This document shows, in pieces, positions 1 to 7,926 of a DNA stretch of 64,000 nt (its first letter is position 1; the number at the start of each line of letters is the position of its first letter). The DNA comes from Limnohabitans sp. WS1. Its GTDB lineage: Bacteria > Pseudomonadota > Gammaproteobacteria > Burkholderiales > Burkholderiaceae_C. Position numbers and translations under genes: made by a program. The notes under the pieces were generated by a model. That model saw only the letters and a program-made list of their open reading frames with translations, ran no database searches and was not told the origin of the DNA. Location of the stretch: positions 35,207 to 99,206 of the forward strand of contig NZ_NERU01000017.1 of the NCBI RefSeq assembly GCF_003063265.1. The letters run 5' to 3'.

Positions 1-541
1 CCCACTCGACGGCCAGCACCTTGGTCATGTGTGAGACGGCCGCTTTTTGAATGCCATAGGGCGTGCCCTTGCCCGAGACCACCACCCCGTTGACGCTGCC
101 AATGTTCACAATCGCGCCGCCGCGTGTACGCATAGGCTCGCCAAAGACCTGGCAGCTGCGGTAAACGCCATTCAAATTCACATCGGTCAGGGTCATCCAG
201 GTCTCTTCGTCGCAGCCCGCAAAGTCCGAGCGGATCTGCAAGCCGTGGGCATTGACCAGCACATCCAGGCCCGCCGTCTGCGCCAGCTCGGCCTGCACCG
301 CCTGCAGTGAAGCGCGGTCACGCACATCGGCCACGCGCTGTGTGATGCGCGGATCGTTCTCACCCGCTTGTATCGGGGACTGGTCCACGCACCAGACCTG
401 CGCGCCCAGCGATGCAAAGCCCCGGCTGATGGCCGCGCCCAAAGTGCCACGCCCACCGGTCACCAGCACCTGCGTGCCGACCAAGTCCCGGTAGGGAAAC
501 GCATAATCACCCGAAGGCGCAAAGTTGCCCAAAGCCGCCAT
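1..541 (-). CDS. SDR family oxidoreductase, C-terminus outside window
   Basis: This is the first 180 residues of a short-chain dehydrogenase/reductase; the gene runs off the left edge. The Rossmann motif is TGGRGTLG at residues 28-35, a variant of TGxxxGxG. NAHG at 97-100 stands where NNAG is usual. Ser149 and the Tyr162-Gly-Ile-Gln-Lys166 pair complete the catalytic set. The family catalyses NAD(P)-dependent oxidation or reduction of alcohols and ketones; the substrate cannot be told. The start lies 3 bp after the stop of the Bug receptor gene, so the two are almost certainly cotranscribed with MmgE/PrpD. Confidence 0.9.
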   Translation of the reverse strand, partial: MAALGNFAPSGDYAFPYRDLVGTQVLVTGGRGTLGAAISRGFASLGAQVWCVDQSPIQAGENDPRITQRVADVRDRASLQAVQAELAQTAGLDVLVNAHGLQIRSDFAGCDEETWMTLTDVNLNGVYRSCQVFGEPMRTRGGAIVNIGSVNGVVVSGKGTPYGIQKAAVSHMTKVLAVEW

Positions 542-544
542 GGC

Positions 545-1522
545 TCAGTCCACCGTGGCGCCAGAGATCTTCACCCCCTCGGCCCACAACTCGATCTGGC
601 GGCCCACAAACTGGCGGAACTCGTCGGGTTTGTTGCCCACCACGGTGCTGCCCAGCTCGTTCATCTTTTGCACCACGTCGGGTTGCTTGAGTGCATCGGC
701 CAAGTCCGTGGCCAGTTTGTCAAGCACCGGTTTGGGCGTGCCCTTGGGCGCAAAGAAGCCGGCCCAAGGCGCGGCATTGAAATTGGCAAAGCCTTGCTCG
801 GCCACCGTTTTGTAATCGGGTGCACCGGGCGCACGCTGGGGGGTGGTGATGGCGATCATCTTGAGCTTGCCCGCCTTCAGGTGCTGCTGCACGGCTGGCA
901 AGCCGGTCACACCCACCATCAAGGTGCCGCCCAGCAAGTCGGTGATCATGGGCGTGCTGCCCCGGTAGGGAATGTGGGTCAGCTGCACATTGGCCTTGGA
1001 CTTCAGGATTTCCATGCCCAAGTGCGATGCCGTGCCGTTGCCGTCCGAGCCATAAGAGAGTTTGCCCGGCTCTTTTTTCAGCAGCGCGATCAACTCGGTC
1101 AGGCTGTTGGCCGGCACCTGGGGGTTGACCACAATCGCGTTCGGATAGATCGTGGCCTGTGTCAGCGGCTCAAAGTCATTGAGCGGGTGATAAGGCATCT
1201 TTTTGTATAGGGAGATGTTGATCGAGTGCGAGCCCGTCACGCCCAGCACGATGTTGTAACCATCCGGTGCCGATTTGGCCACCAGGTCCGAGCCCACGTT
1301 GCCGCCCGCGCCCGCTTTGTTGTCGATGACCACAGGCTGGCCCCATTTGGTGCTGAGTTTTTCGGCCACCACACGGGCCGTGATGTCGGTGGCGCCGCCG
1401 GGTGGAAAAGGCACCACGATGCGCACCGGCTTGTTCGGAAAGTCGGTGGTTTGTGCGGCCACTGGGCCGCTCAGCCAGGCGGCGGCCAGCACAGCGGTCG
1501 TCACAAGGGTTTTCTTCAACAT
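545..1522 (-). CDS. Bug/TctC-family tripartite tricarboxylate transporter substrate-binding protein
   Basis: A 325-residue periplasmic solute receptor. The N-terminus is a signal peptide (MLKKTLVTTAVLAAAWLSG, cleavage after VAAQ region). The family signatures follow: RIVVPFPPGGATD near the mature N-terminus, then GQPVVIDNKAGAGGNVG. The start at 1522 is chosen because AGGAGA lies 8 bp upstream; an in-frame upstream ATG at 1549 would extend into MmgE and spoil the signal peptide. The gene overlaps the end of MmgE/PrpD by 7 bp. Bug proteins bind carboxylates or related small molecules; no TctA or TctB membrane gene is in the window, so the transporter partner is unknown. Confidence 0.9.
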   Translation of the reverse strand: MLKKTLVTTAVLAAAWLSGPVAAQTTDFPNKPVRIVVPFPPGGATDITARVVAEKLSTKWGQPVVIDNKAGAGGNVGSDLVAKSAPDGYNIVLGVTGSHSINISLYKKMPYHPLNDFEPLTQATIYPNAIVVNPQVPANSLTELIALLKKEPGKLSYGSDGNGTASHLGMEILKSKANVQLTHIPYRGSTPMITDLLGGTLMVGVTGLPAVQQHLKAGKLKMIAITTPQRAPGAPDYKTVAEQGFANFNAAPWAGFFAPKGTPKPVLDKLATDLADALKQPDVVQKMNELGSTVVGNKPDEFRQFVGRQIELWAEGVKISGATVD

Positions 1523-2841
1523 GGTGTTTTCTCCTGGGATGAATGCCAAAACGGAAAGGGACGGGCGTCAAGCGGGGCGTGCAGCAACTGCGCGGCCCAG
1601 TCTGCGGCCTGCGCGGCAGGCAGGCTGCCCTCGCAGTAACTCAAAAATTTGTCCTGCAGCTCGGGCTCGGTGAAGGGCATTTGCGCGTCGCCGGGCACGG
1701 CTGTGATGACGTGCTCATGCCGGGTGCCATCGCTGCAGTCGATCAACACCCGCGCTCCGCGCTGTTGCTGCTGGGTCCACGGGGCATCGATTTGCACCTG
1801 CACTTTGGCTTCCAGCGCACGCAGCAAAGGGTCTTGAAACTGTGGCTCACGGTAGACCCACGGGTCGAGACGCCCCCAACGCAGCATGGCGGCCAAACCG
1901 AAGCTGAGAGAAAACTGCGCCTGCAAAGGCGTTTGGGGTGCCCGGTTGCCGCAGTAAATGGTGGCCTCTTCGTAGACCTGCAGCACCACGCGATCGATTT
2001 TGGCCACATCCAGCGACAGCCGCAGCGCGTGGGCCGCCAAAGCACCGTAATGCACATGGCGCACCGCCGCATAAGGCTTGAAATAGGCCTGCAAGAGTTG
2101 AAAACCCGGCGAATCATCCCAAGGCAGGGGCGGCTTGCCCAGGCCGATTTGGGCATATTCGGCCAGCGCCCCGGCAGGTGCCGTGATGCCACTGGCCACA
2201 GCCAACGCGGCAGTTTGACCCAGCTGCGCTGCGTGGCCCAAATAGGTGTTGCGCGAGGTGTCGCCCGAACGCACGGGCAAATACAAACTCATGGGCAATT
2301 GGCAAGCGGCCACCTGAACCGCTTGCGCGATCTGCTCGGGGCTCAGCCCCAGCGCGTGCGCCACGGCAGCGGCTGCGCCCAAGGCTGGCCAGTTGCCATC
2401 GACGTGCATGCCTTTGTTGATGCGCAAGCTCGCCCCCATGCGGGCCCCGACCTCATAACCCACCACAAAAGAGGTCAGAAATTGCCCATACGTCAGCTGC
2501 GAAGCCATCGGCAAGAGCGCTGCCAAAGCCGCCACCCCCGGGCGTCCATGGGCACCGGCATGGCCCTCGCAGGCCTCATCCCAGCAAGCGGCCATGGCCA
2601 GCACCATGGCGGCATGGGCCGCCGACAGGCCCGGACCCCCATTCGGATTGAACCGGAATCCGCCGGGGTCTGCGGCTGCAGCGGCCTGCGAGAGGCTGGC
2701 CACGGGCTGTGCCCGCAAACCCGCTGTGATGCAACCCAAGGTGTCCAGCACCAGCCAGCGGGCATGGGTTTGCAAGGCAGGTTCGGCCGCGAGGTCAAGC
2801 CGGGCGAGTTGATTCAAAATCGACAGCAATTGAGCGTTCAT
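1516..2841 (-). CDS. MmgE/PrpD family protein
   Basis: 441 residues, the usual length for MmgE/PrpD proteins (2-methylcitrate dehydratase family and relatives such as aconitate decarboxylase and iminodisuccinate epimerase). The N-terminal helical region (LDTLGCITAGLRAQPVASL) and the segments around WDEACEGHAGAHGRPG and SRNTYLGHAAQLG are typical of the family. It is the first gene of a minus-strand operon with a Bug receptor and an SDR, which suggests import and modification of a dicarboxylate or tricarboxylate. The exact reaction cannot be read from sequence; true PrpD is normally next to prpB/prpC, which are absent. Confidence 0.85.
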   Translation of the reverse strand: MNAQLLSILNQLARLDLAAEPALQTHARWLVLDTLGCITAGLRAQPVASLSQAAAAADPGGFRFNPNGGPGLSAAHAAMVLAMAACWDEACEGHAGAHGRPGVAALAALLPMASQLTYGQFLTSFVVGYEVGARMGASLRINKGMHVDGNWPALGAAAAVAHALGLSPEQIAQAVQVAACQLPMSLYLPVRSGDTSRNTYLGHAAQLGQTAALAVASGITAPAGALAEYAQIGLGKPPLPWDDSPGFQLLQAYFKPYAAVRHVHYGALAAHALRLSLDVAKIDRVVLQVYEEATIYCGNRAPQTPLQAQFSLSFGLAAMLRWGRLDPWVYREPQFQDPLLRALEAKVQVQIDAPWTQQQQRGARVLIDCSDGTRHEHVITAVPGDAQMPFTEPELQDKFLSYCEGSLPAAQAADWAAQLLHAPLDARPFPFWHSSQEKTPC

Positions 2842-2970
2842 GTCCAGTCCACTTAGCCTGCCACTCTAATGCGTGTTCCCAAGCCCACACCGCACGCAGG
2901 CGACAGGTTTTCCGGCATCACAGCCGCAAGATGAACGCCAGCCCTGCCCACTGAACACGATCCTTCGTCC

Positions 2971-4209
2971 ATGCCTCACGTCCCCCGTCAACCCTTGAAG
3001 TCTTCAGGTTTAGGGCCTTTCAGCTTTTGGCTGTCTTTGCCCCAGCTCATCACCTGGGGCAGCGTGTTCTACACCTTTTCCTTGCTCATGACCCCGTTAG
3101 AGGCCGAACTGGGCATGAGCCGCGCCGAATCCTCGGTGGCGTTCAGCTTGGCCCTGTTGGCCGAAGGCTTGATGGCGTATCTGGTGGGGCGGTGGATCGA
3201 CGCTGGCCATGAGCGCTGGGTCATGGGTCTGGGCTCTGTCTGGATTGGGCTTGGCCTGCTGGGCCACAGTGAAGTTCAGTCGGTGGCTGGTTTTTATGCG
3301 GCCTGGATCTGGCTTGGACTGGGCACGGCCGCGACTTTTTATACGCCGGCGTTTGCCGTGGTCACCCGGCGCTTTCCACAAGACTTTCGGCGGGCCATCA
3401 TCACCCTCACCTTTTTGGGCGGTCTCGCCAGCACGGTGTTCATCCCCTTGTTTTCGTGGTGGATGAGCTTGTGGGGCTGGCGTCATGCGCTGTGGGCTTT
3501 GGCTGCACTGCAGTTTTTGGTGTGCGCCCCATTGCACTTTTGGCTGCTGAAAAAACCCGCTGAGCAGCCCCACGCCCACCCCTTGGCTTCGCATCACGCC
3601 AGCGCACACGCCCCCACCCCCCTGTCGGTGCGCGAACACCTGCGCCACGCGCCCTTTTGGTTGTTGGCTTTGTTCATGGTGCTGACCATGTCGGTGACCT
3701 CGGCCCTGCCCGCACACATGATCGCTTTGCTGCAAGAGTCCGGCCTGTCCCCAACCTGGGTCATCGCCATCCCCGCAGCCATTGGCGTGATTCAAGTGGT
3801 CGGCCGTCTGGTGTTGTTTGTGTTCGAGCGGTATTGGGATGTGCACGCCGCCAACCGCTGGATTCCAACGCTGATCCCGGCGGGCATTGTGGCCTTGCTG
3901 CTGGGCGGCTTGAACCCTGTGGCCTCGCTGGTGTTTGTGTTGCTCTATGGCTTGGGCAATGGCATGAACACCATCGTCAAAGGCACGGCCATGGCGCAAT
4001 ACGTCAGCCGTGCGCATGTGGGCCAGCTCAATGGCTTGCTGGGCATGCCGATTGCCTTGGCCCGAGCGGCCGCACCGCTGACACTGGGCCTGCTGTGGTC
4101 ACCGCAACACGGTTACACCCTGGCGTTGTGGTGGCTGCTGGTGGCCAGCGTGATGGGCACAGGGGCACTGTGGGCAGCGCAGCGTTACGCCCTGAACCCA
4201 GGGCATTGA
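2971..4209 (+). CDS. MFS transporter
   Basis: 412 residues with about twelve hydrophobic helices and a central hydrophilic loop rich in His and Pro (about residues 196-218). It resembles the OFA/oxalate-formate-like and monocarboxylate branch of the major facilitator superfamily (helix 1 LPQLITWGSVFYTF). It is divergent from the MmgE operon with 129 bp between the starts, which probably hold both promoters. Function is inferred as uptake or efflux of a small organic acid; the specific substrate is not evident. Confidence 0.85.
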   Translation: MPHVPRQPLKSSGLGPFSFWLSLPQLITWGSVFYTFSLLMTPLEAELGMSRAESSVAFSLALLAEGLMAYLVGRWIDAGHERWVMGLGSVWIGLGLLGHSEVQSVAGFYAAWIWLGLGTAATFYTPAFAVVTRRFPQDFRRAIITLTFLGGLASTVFIPLFSWWMSLWGWRHALWALAALQFLVCAPLHFWLLKKPAEQPHAHPLASHHASAHAPTPLSVREHLRHAPFWLLALFMVLTMSVTSALPAHMIALLQESGLSPTWVIAIPAAIGVIQVVGRLVLFVFERYWDVHAANRWIPTLIPAGIVALLLGGLNPVASLVFVLLYGLGNGMNTIVKGTAMAQYVSRAHVGQLNGLLGMPIALARAAAPLTLGLLWSPQHGYTLALWWLLVASVMGTGALWAAQRYALNPGH

Positions 4210-4358
4210 TGGCCTCATGACTGACCGGCATTGCAAAAGGCCCATCCATGTCTTTATATTCATCTTGACATATATAACCAACTAAAAAATCGTTCCCATG
4301 TCTGAAGCGGCTGGCCACAATCGCGCCATCTTTTGCTTCATCCATTCAGGAACGCCCC

Positions 4359-5309
4359 ATGAAACGCCTCACTGCCCTGGTTCTGACCGTGTCGGCTGCC
4401 GCCTTGTCTGCACCCGCTTTCGCCTCGCAACCCTTGCTCAGCCCCACCGAGCTGCAGGCCAAACTCTCCGACGCCAACGTGCGCGTGATCGACATCCGCG
4501 ACCCCAAGTCATATGCGGCCAACCACATCCCTGGCGCGGTCAATGCGCCTTATGGCACCTGGCGCGGCCCGGCCAGCAACCCCGGAGAATTGCCCGCCCT
4601 GCCCAAACTGACCACCTTGGTGCAAAGCCTGGGCCTGACCCCCAGCACCCACGCGGTGATTGTGTCGAGCGGTGCCGATGCCACCGACTTTGGGGCCTCG
4701 GCCCGCGTTTACTGGACCCTGAAAGTCCTGGGCCTCAAAGAGCTGTCGGTGCTCAACGGCGGCGTGAAGGGCTGGTCCACAGCCGGTTTGCCGCAAAACA
4801 ACCAAGCCGTGAAAGTGGCGGCCAGCAGCTTCCAGCCGCAAATCGACAAGAGCCTGGTCGCCACCAAGGAAGAACTGGTCGCCCGCGTGAAAGCCGGTGA
4901 CGCCGCCTTGATCGACGCCCGCCCAGCCGAATTCTTCAAGGGCGACACCCGCCATGTGGCCGCCAGCGTGCCCGGCACCTTGCAAGGCGCAGTGAACGTC
5001 GAACACGACAAATGGTTTGCCCCCGGCACCTCCACCTTTGTGAGCACCGACCAAGCCCAAAAAGTGGCCGCGGCCAGCCCCATCGACCCAGCCAAAGAGA
5101 CCGTGTCCTTTTGCAACACCGGCCACTGGGCAGCGACCAACTGGTTTGCCATGTCCGAAGTGCTGGGCCAGAAAAACGTGAAGCTCTATGCGGGCTCCAT
5201 GGTGGAGTGGTCCAAAGACGCCAGCGGCCTGCCCATGGCCAACGTGCCCAGCCGCCCCAAGCAACTCTTGATCGACGCCAAGTTCTGGGCCGAGAAAACC
5301 TTCAAATAA
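4359..5309 (+). CDS. Periplasmic thiosulfate sulfurtransferase (double rhodanese)
   Basis: 316 residues with a signal peptide (cleavage after APAFA, about residue 22) and two rhodanese domains. The C-terminal domain has the active-site loop FCNTGHWA with the catalytic Cys at residue 252; the N-terminal domain has SSGADATD at the same place and no Cys, so it is structural, as in classical tandem rhodaneses. It would transfer sulfane sulfur from thiosulfate to a thiophilic acceptor in the periplasm. The YeeE/YedE gene starts 9 bp downstream, so the pair looks like a thiosulfate processing and uptake unit. The 149-bp leader contains a TTGACA hexamer at 4265-4270 in an AT-rich stretch. Confidence 0.9.
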   Translation: MKRLTALVLTVSAAALSAPAFASQPLLSPTELQAKLSDANVRVIDIRDPKSYAANHIPGAVNAPYGTWRGPASNPGELPALPKLTTLVQSLGLTPSTHAVIVSSGADATDFGASARVYWTLKVLGLKELSVLNGGVKGWSTAGLPQNNQAVKVAASSFQPQIDKSLVATKEELVARVKAGDAALIDARPAEFFKGDTRHVAASVPGTLQGAVNVEHDKWFAPGTSTFVSTDQAQKVAAASPIDPAKETVSFCNTGHWAATNWFAMSEVLGQKNVKLYAGSMVEWSKDASGLPMANVPSRPKQLLIDAKFWAEKTFK

Positions 5310-5318
5310 GTTCGGGTC

Positions 5319-6392
5319 ATGAAACGCCTTCCTTTGGCGGCCTTGCTGGCCGCCTTTTTCATCTTTTTGGCGCTGTCCGTGTCCATCCGCCAAGCCGTGC
5401 TGATGCTGGTGGGCGTAGGCATGGGTGCGGCTTTGGCTGCCGCCCGCTTTGGTTTCACAACGGGTTGGCGCCAACTCATTGAGCAGCGCAACCCACAGGG
5501 CGTGACCGGCCAAGTGCTGCTGCTGGCACTGGCCAGCTTGGCGGCGCTGCCGCTGCTGGGTCAATTTTCCGAACTGCACGCGGCCCTCGGGCCACCGAGC
5601 GTGAGTTTGCTGGTGGGCGCTTTTGTGTTCGGGCTGACCATGCAGATTGCCGACGGCTGCGGCTCGGGCAGTTTGTACAAGGCGGGTCTGGGCGTGCCGC
5701 TGAACATGGGCATCTTGCCGCTGTTCGCCTTGGGCAGCTTTTTGGGTTCGGTGCACCTGGACAGCTGGTTGTCACTGGGCCAAACGGCCCCGGTCAGTTT
5801 TTCTGCCGAATACGGCACGGGCGGCGCTTTGGCCTTGACGCTGGCCCTGCTGGCCGCCGTGTTGGTGGCCGTGCGCCTGTGGGTGGGCGCGGGCCAAAGC
5901 TGGCTGGACAAACGTTGGATTTGGGGCGCCGTGGCGTTGGCGATGCTGGCCACACTCAACTTGCTGCTGGCGGGCCAGCCTTGGGGTGTGGTTTACGGCT
6001 TTGGCCTGTGGGCTGCCAAGATTTCGGTGGCGCTGGGCGCGTTTGACCCCACGGCCAACGCGTTTTGGGGCCAGGCGGGCAACGCGCAACGCTTGACACA
6101 AACCGTGTTCATGGACGTGACCACCATCACCAACATCGGCATTCTGGGCGGTGCGTTGTGGGTGTCGGCCAAGTCCCCGGCTGGCAGCAAGCCCCTGACC
6201 ACGCAGCAATGGGTGGTTGGCCTGGTGGCCGGTTTCGTCATGGGCTACAGCTCGCGCCTGGCCTTTGGTTGCAACATCGGCGCCATGCTCAGCGGCATCT
6301 CCACCGGCAGCCTGCACGGCTGGCTATGGGTGCCTTTGGCCTTTGCAGGCACCTTGATTGGCGTGCGCGTGCGCCGCCACTACCAGTTCTGA
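5319..6392 (+). CDS. YeeE/YedE family sulfur (thiosulfate) transporter
   Basis: 357 residues, strongly hydrophobic, with about nine or more membrane helices. Two conserved cysteine motifs of the YeeE/TsuA family are present: DGCGSGSLYK in the first half and FGCNIGAMLSG near the C-terminus; in TsuA such cysteines relay thiosulfate through the membrane. The protein therefore probably imports thiosulfate or a related sulfur species. It sits between a secreted rhodanese and a small membrane peptide, and the three genes look like one operon. Confidence 0.88.
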   Translation: MKRLPLAALLAAFFIFLALSVSIRQAVLMLVGVGMGAALAAARFGFTTGWRQLIEQRNPQGVTGQVLLLALASLAALPLLGQFSELHAALGPPSVSLLVGAFVFGLTMQIADGCGSGSLYKAGLGVPLNMGILPLFALGSFLGSVHLDSWLSLGQTAPVSFSAEYGTGGALALTLALLAAVLVAVRLWVGAGQSWLDKRWIWGAVALAMLATLNLLLAGQPWGVVYGFGLWAAKISVALGAFDPTANAFWGQAGNAQRLTQTVFMDVTTITNIGILGGALWVSAKSPAGSKPLTTQQWVVGLVAGFVMGYSSRLAFGCNIGAMLSGISTGSLHGWLWVPLAFAGTLIGVRVRRHYQF

Positions 6393-6402
6393 TGGAGGCC
6401 AC

Positions 6403-6570
6403 ATGAACACGACGCACAAACTGCAAGCGGTTTTCTGGCTCACCCTGGCCGCTTTTTTGGCCTGGGACTTTCAGGCCTCTGACCCGGTGGATCTGCGGAA
6501 TGAACCACCCCTGATCGCTGCAGGCTCCGGCCAGGCGAGCAGCGGGGGGCATTGCTCGATGGCGAAGTGA
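6403..6570 (+). CDS. Small single-helix membrane protein of the sulfur module
   Basis: A 55-residue protein starting at an ATG with GGAGG 6 bp upstream, 10 bp after the YeeE/YedE stop. One transmembrane helix (about residues 8-22, AVFWLTLAAFLAWDF) is followed by a polar tail ending in GGHCSMAK, with a single Cys next to His. I do not recognise a named family. The good ribosome binding site and operon position argue for a real gene, perhaps an accessory subunit of the transporter, which is inference only. Confidence 0.6.
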   Translation: MNTTHKLQAVFWLTLAAFLAWDFQASDPVDLRNEPPLIAAGSGQASSGGHCSMAK

Positions 6571-6626
6571 GGTGAAAAGGTGAGGCTGAAAGCCAAATTC
6601 CAGCCCTTGACCTCCGCCGCTCAGGC

Positions 6627-6676
6627 TTGACCGATCGGTGCTGGATGGCTATTCTTCCTTACCGCATCGTAAGGAA
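6627..6676 (+). promoter_or_regulatory. vapBC promoter with overlapping operator palindrome
   Basis: A sigma70-type promoter reads TTGACC (6627-6632), 17 bp, TATTCT (6650-6655). It runs into a perfect inverted repeat TTCCTTAC (6655-6662), 6 bp, GTAAGGAA (6669-6676). The palindrome covers the -10/+1 region and contains the AAGGA ribosome binding site of vapB (ATG at 6682). This is the usual arrangement for autoregulation by a VapB/VapC complex. Confidence 0.7.
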
Positions 6677-6681
6677 AAATC

Positions 6682-6951
6682 ATGCTCAGCACCCTGACCA
6701 GCAAAGCGCAAATCACGCTGCCCAAAGATGTACGGCAGATGCTGCAACTCGAGCCCGGCGACAAAGTAGCCTTTGTGGCGCAGGCCAATGGGCAAATTGT
6801 GGTGAGCAAAGCTTCCAAGGCCTCCTTTGCCAGCTTGCGCGGCTTGCTGCCAGCGCCCACCCAGGCGCACACGGTCGAAGAAATGAACCAGGCCATCGAA
6901 GCACAGGCCAGCGGCAAGCCTTTGCTTGCCCGCAAAACACGCAAGCCTTGA
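6682..6951 (+). CDS. vapB: AbrB/MazE-type antitoxin VapB
   Basis: 89 residues. The N-terminal swapped-hairpin DNA-binding domain is clear (LTSKAQITLPKDVRQMLQLE, residues about 4-23, then PGDKVAFV), as in AbrB/SpoVT antitoxins. The C-terminal part (about 50-89) would bind and neutralise the toxin. It is followed by a PIN-domain gene whose ATG lies 1 bp after this stop, so the two are translationally coupled. Regulated by the palindrome just upstream. Confidence 0.88.
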   Translation: MLSTLTSKAQITLPKDVRQMLQLEPGDKVAFVAQANGQIVVSKASKASFASLRGLLPAPTQAHTVEEMNQAIEAQASGKPLLARKTRKP

Positions 6952-6952
6952 C

Positions 6953-7393
6953 ATGCTGGCGGTCGACACCAACGTCCTCGTTTGTCTAATAACGAACGAC
7001 GACCCCAAGCAAGCGCTGCGCGTGCAAATGGCCTTGGACACCGAACTGGATGCAGGCCGGGAATGCATGGTCGGGCACATTGTGGTGTGCGAAGTGATGT
7101 GGGTTCTGAAGGGGCTCTACGGGTATTCATTGGCGCAATGCCAAGCCACTTTGGCAGCCCTGCTGGCTTTTCCTGGACTGCGCTTCGAGGCCGTGCCGGT
7201 CTTGTTATCCGCCGCCAAAGCCTGGCAAAACCAGGGGGGAGATTTCGCAGATCACCTGATCGGTGCACAAATGCAGTCACTGGGCTGCGAAGCCGTTTTG
7301 AGCTTCGACAAACGGGCCAGCAAGTCTGGCACACACCGCGCTGTTGAGGTCAAGGACTTGGGACGTCGGGGTTCTATTGATCCGGCCCTGTGA
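6953..7393 (+). CDS. vapC: PIN-domain ribonuclease toxin VapC
   Basis: 146 residues. The four acidic positions of PIN RNases are visible: Asp in AVDTNVLV (residue 5), Glu in VCEVMWVL, Asp in GDFADHLI and Asp in SFDKRASK. The protein would cleave RNA when freed from VapB. Its last residues (IDPAL and the TGA) are encoded by the terminal repeat of the MITE at 7375, so the native C-terminus has been replaced by a few MITE-encoded residues; the catalytic core is intact. Start at 6953 chosen over an upstream in-frame ATG inside vapB because the PIN fold begins MLAVDTN. Confidence 0.88.
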   Translation: MLAVDTNVLVCLITNDDPKQALRVQMALDTELDAGRECMVGHIVVCEVMWVLKGLYGYSLAQCQATLAALLAFPGLRFEAVPVLLSAAKAWQNQGGDFADHLIGAQMQSLGCEAVLSFDKRASKSGTHRAVEVKDLGRRGSIDPAL

Positions 7394-7558
7394 AGTTTGA
7401 AGTGCAAGGCTTGCCTTGCGTACAGTCATCAGCGATAGGGGCATTGTGGGAGCCCCGCCCTCGGGGCGATTCTGGGTGGTCTGCGGGGCTTTATCGCGAC
7501 GAGGGCGTCGCTCCCACAAAAAAAGCGTTCATGCAAACTTCACCTGGCCGGATCAATA
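7375..7558. mobile_element. MITE copy 1 (184 bp) with internal long hairpin
   Basis: The element has imperfect terminal inverted repeats of about 25 bp: TATTGATCCGGCC then tGTGAAGTTTG at the left, and the complement at the right ending GATCAATA at 7558. Between them lies a palindrome (7446-7517) that begins GTGGGAGCCCCGCCC and ends GGGCGTCGCTCCCAC. A second copy with the same ends and core is at 23061-23243, and an end plus an amplified core occur at 62904-63614. It has no coding capacity. Its left end overlaps the last codons of vapC. Confidence 0.75.
7446..7517. repeat. REP-like palindrome core of MITE 1
   Basis: Two arms GTGGGAGC and GCTCCCAC close a 72-bp structure that contains two local hairpins (CCCCGCCCTCGGGG and GCGACGAGGGCGTCGC). 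It is the reverse-complement orientation of the units tandemly repeated at 62968-63614. It may also act as a terminator for vapBC, since A7 follows the stem. Confidence 0.7.
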
Positions 7559-7569
7559 ACATTCAGCGG

Positions 7570-7782
7570 TCATGCCCCCTGCACCTGCTGCAAATGCAAA
7601 CGCGCAGCGGTTTTGACGGCTTCGGTCAGGCGCTGGGCTAAAGGGGCCTTGCGCGCACCGCTTGGGGTGGACGTGCCTTGCAGACCGCCCAGCAAATCGG
7701 CTTGCATCATGCGCACCTGTTTGACATGGGCCAGCAGGCTCTGCCCAGCCGGGGTGGCGCGCACTTGACGGCGCGGTGGCAT
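7570..7782 (-). pseudogene. argP: argP (LysR family) remnant with internal deletion
   Basis: The frame encodes about 70 residues. The first part (RRQVRATPAGQSLLAHVKQV then RMMQADLL) matches the end of the ArgP/IciA helix-turn-helix region; the last part (PLAQRLTEAVKTAARLHL) resembles the ArgP C-terminus. The whole effector domain between them is missing, as are the first 50 or so residues. It directly abuts a lysE C-terminal remnant on the other strand, the normal divergent partner of argP. The identification is by motif memory, not alignment. Confidence 0.5.
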
Positions 7783-7819
7783 TGATGATGTGGGGCACAG
7801 CCGCGTGGCTGGGCTTCAG
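7764..7819 (+). pseudogene. lysE-like exporter remnant (C-terminal tail only)
   Basis: A plus-strand frame reads LDGAVALMMWGTAAWLGFSL plus Val and a stop at about 7819. This resembles the last transmembrane helix of LysE/ArgO amino-acid exporters. Nothing of the first five helices is present. Together with the argP remnant it indicates that one deletion removed the shared promoter and both N-terminal halves. The following 107 bp up to phnE hold no recognised feature. Confidence 0.45.
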
Positions 7820-7926
7820 TCTGGTTTGAATGGGCACATCGGCTGAGCGTCTGCGCAGCAGCGCACCACGCATCTTCGCCCACGAGGTGGGCACCTACAA
7901 AGTCCATGCGCAGACAGTTCAGCGCA

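Noticed and set aside
4255..4300. Strong sigma70 promoter for the rhodanese gene
   Set aside because: TTGACA at 4265-4270 is good, but no convincing -10 lies 16-18 bp downstream (AATCGT); kept as a note only.
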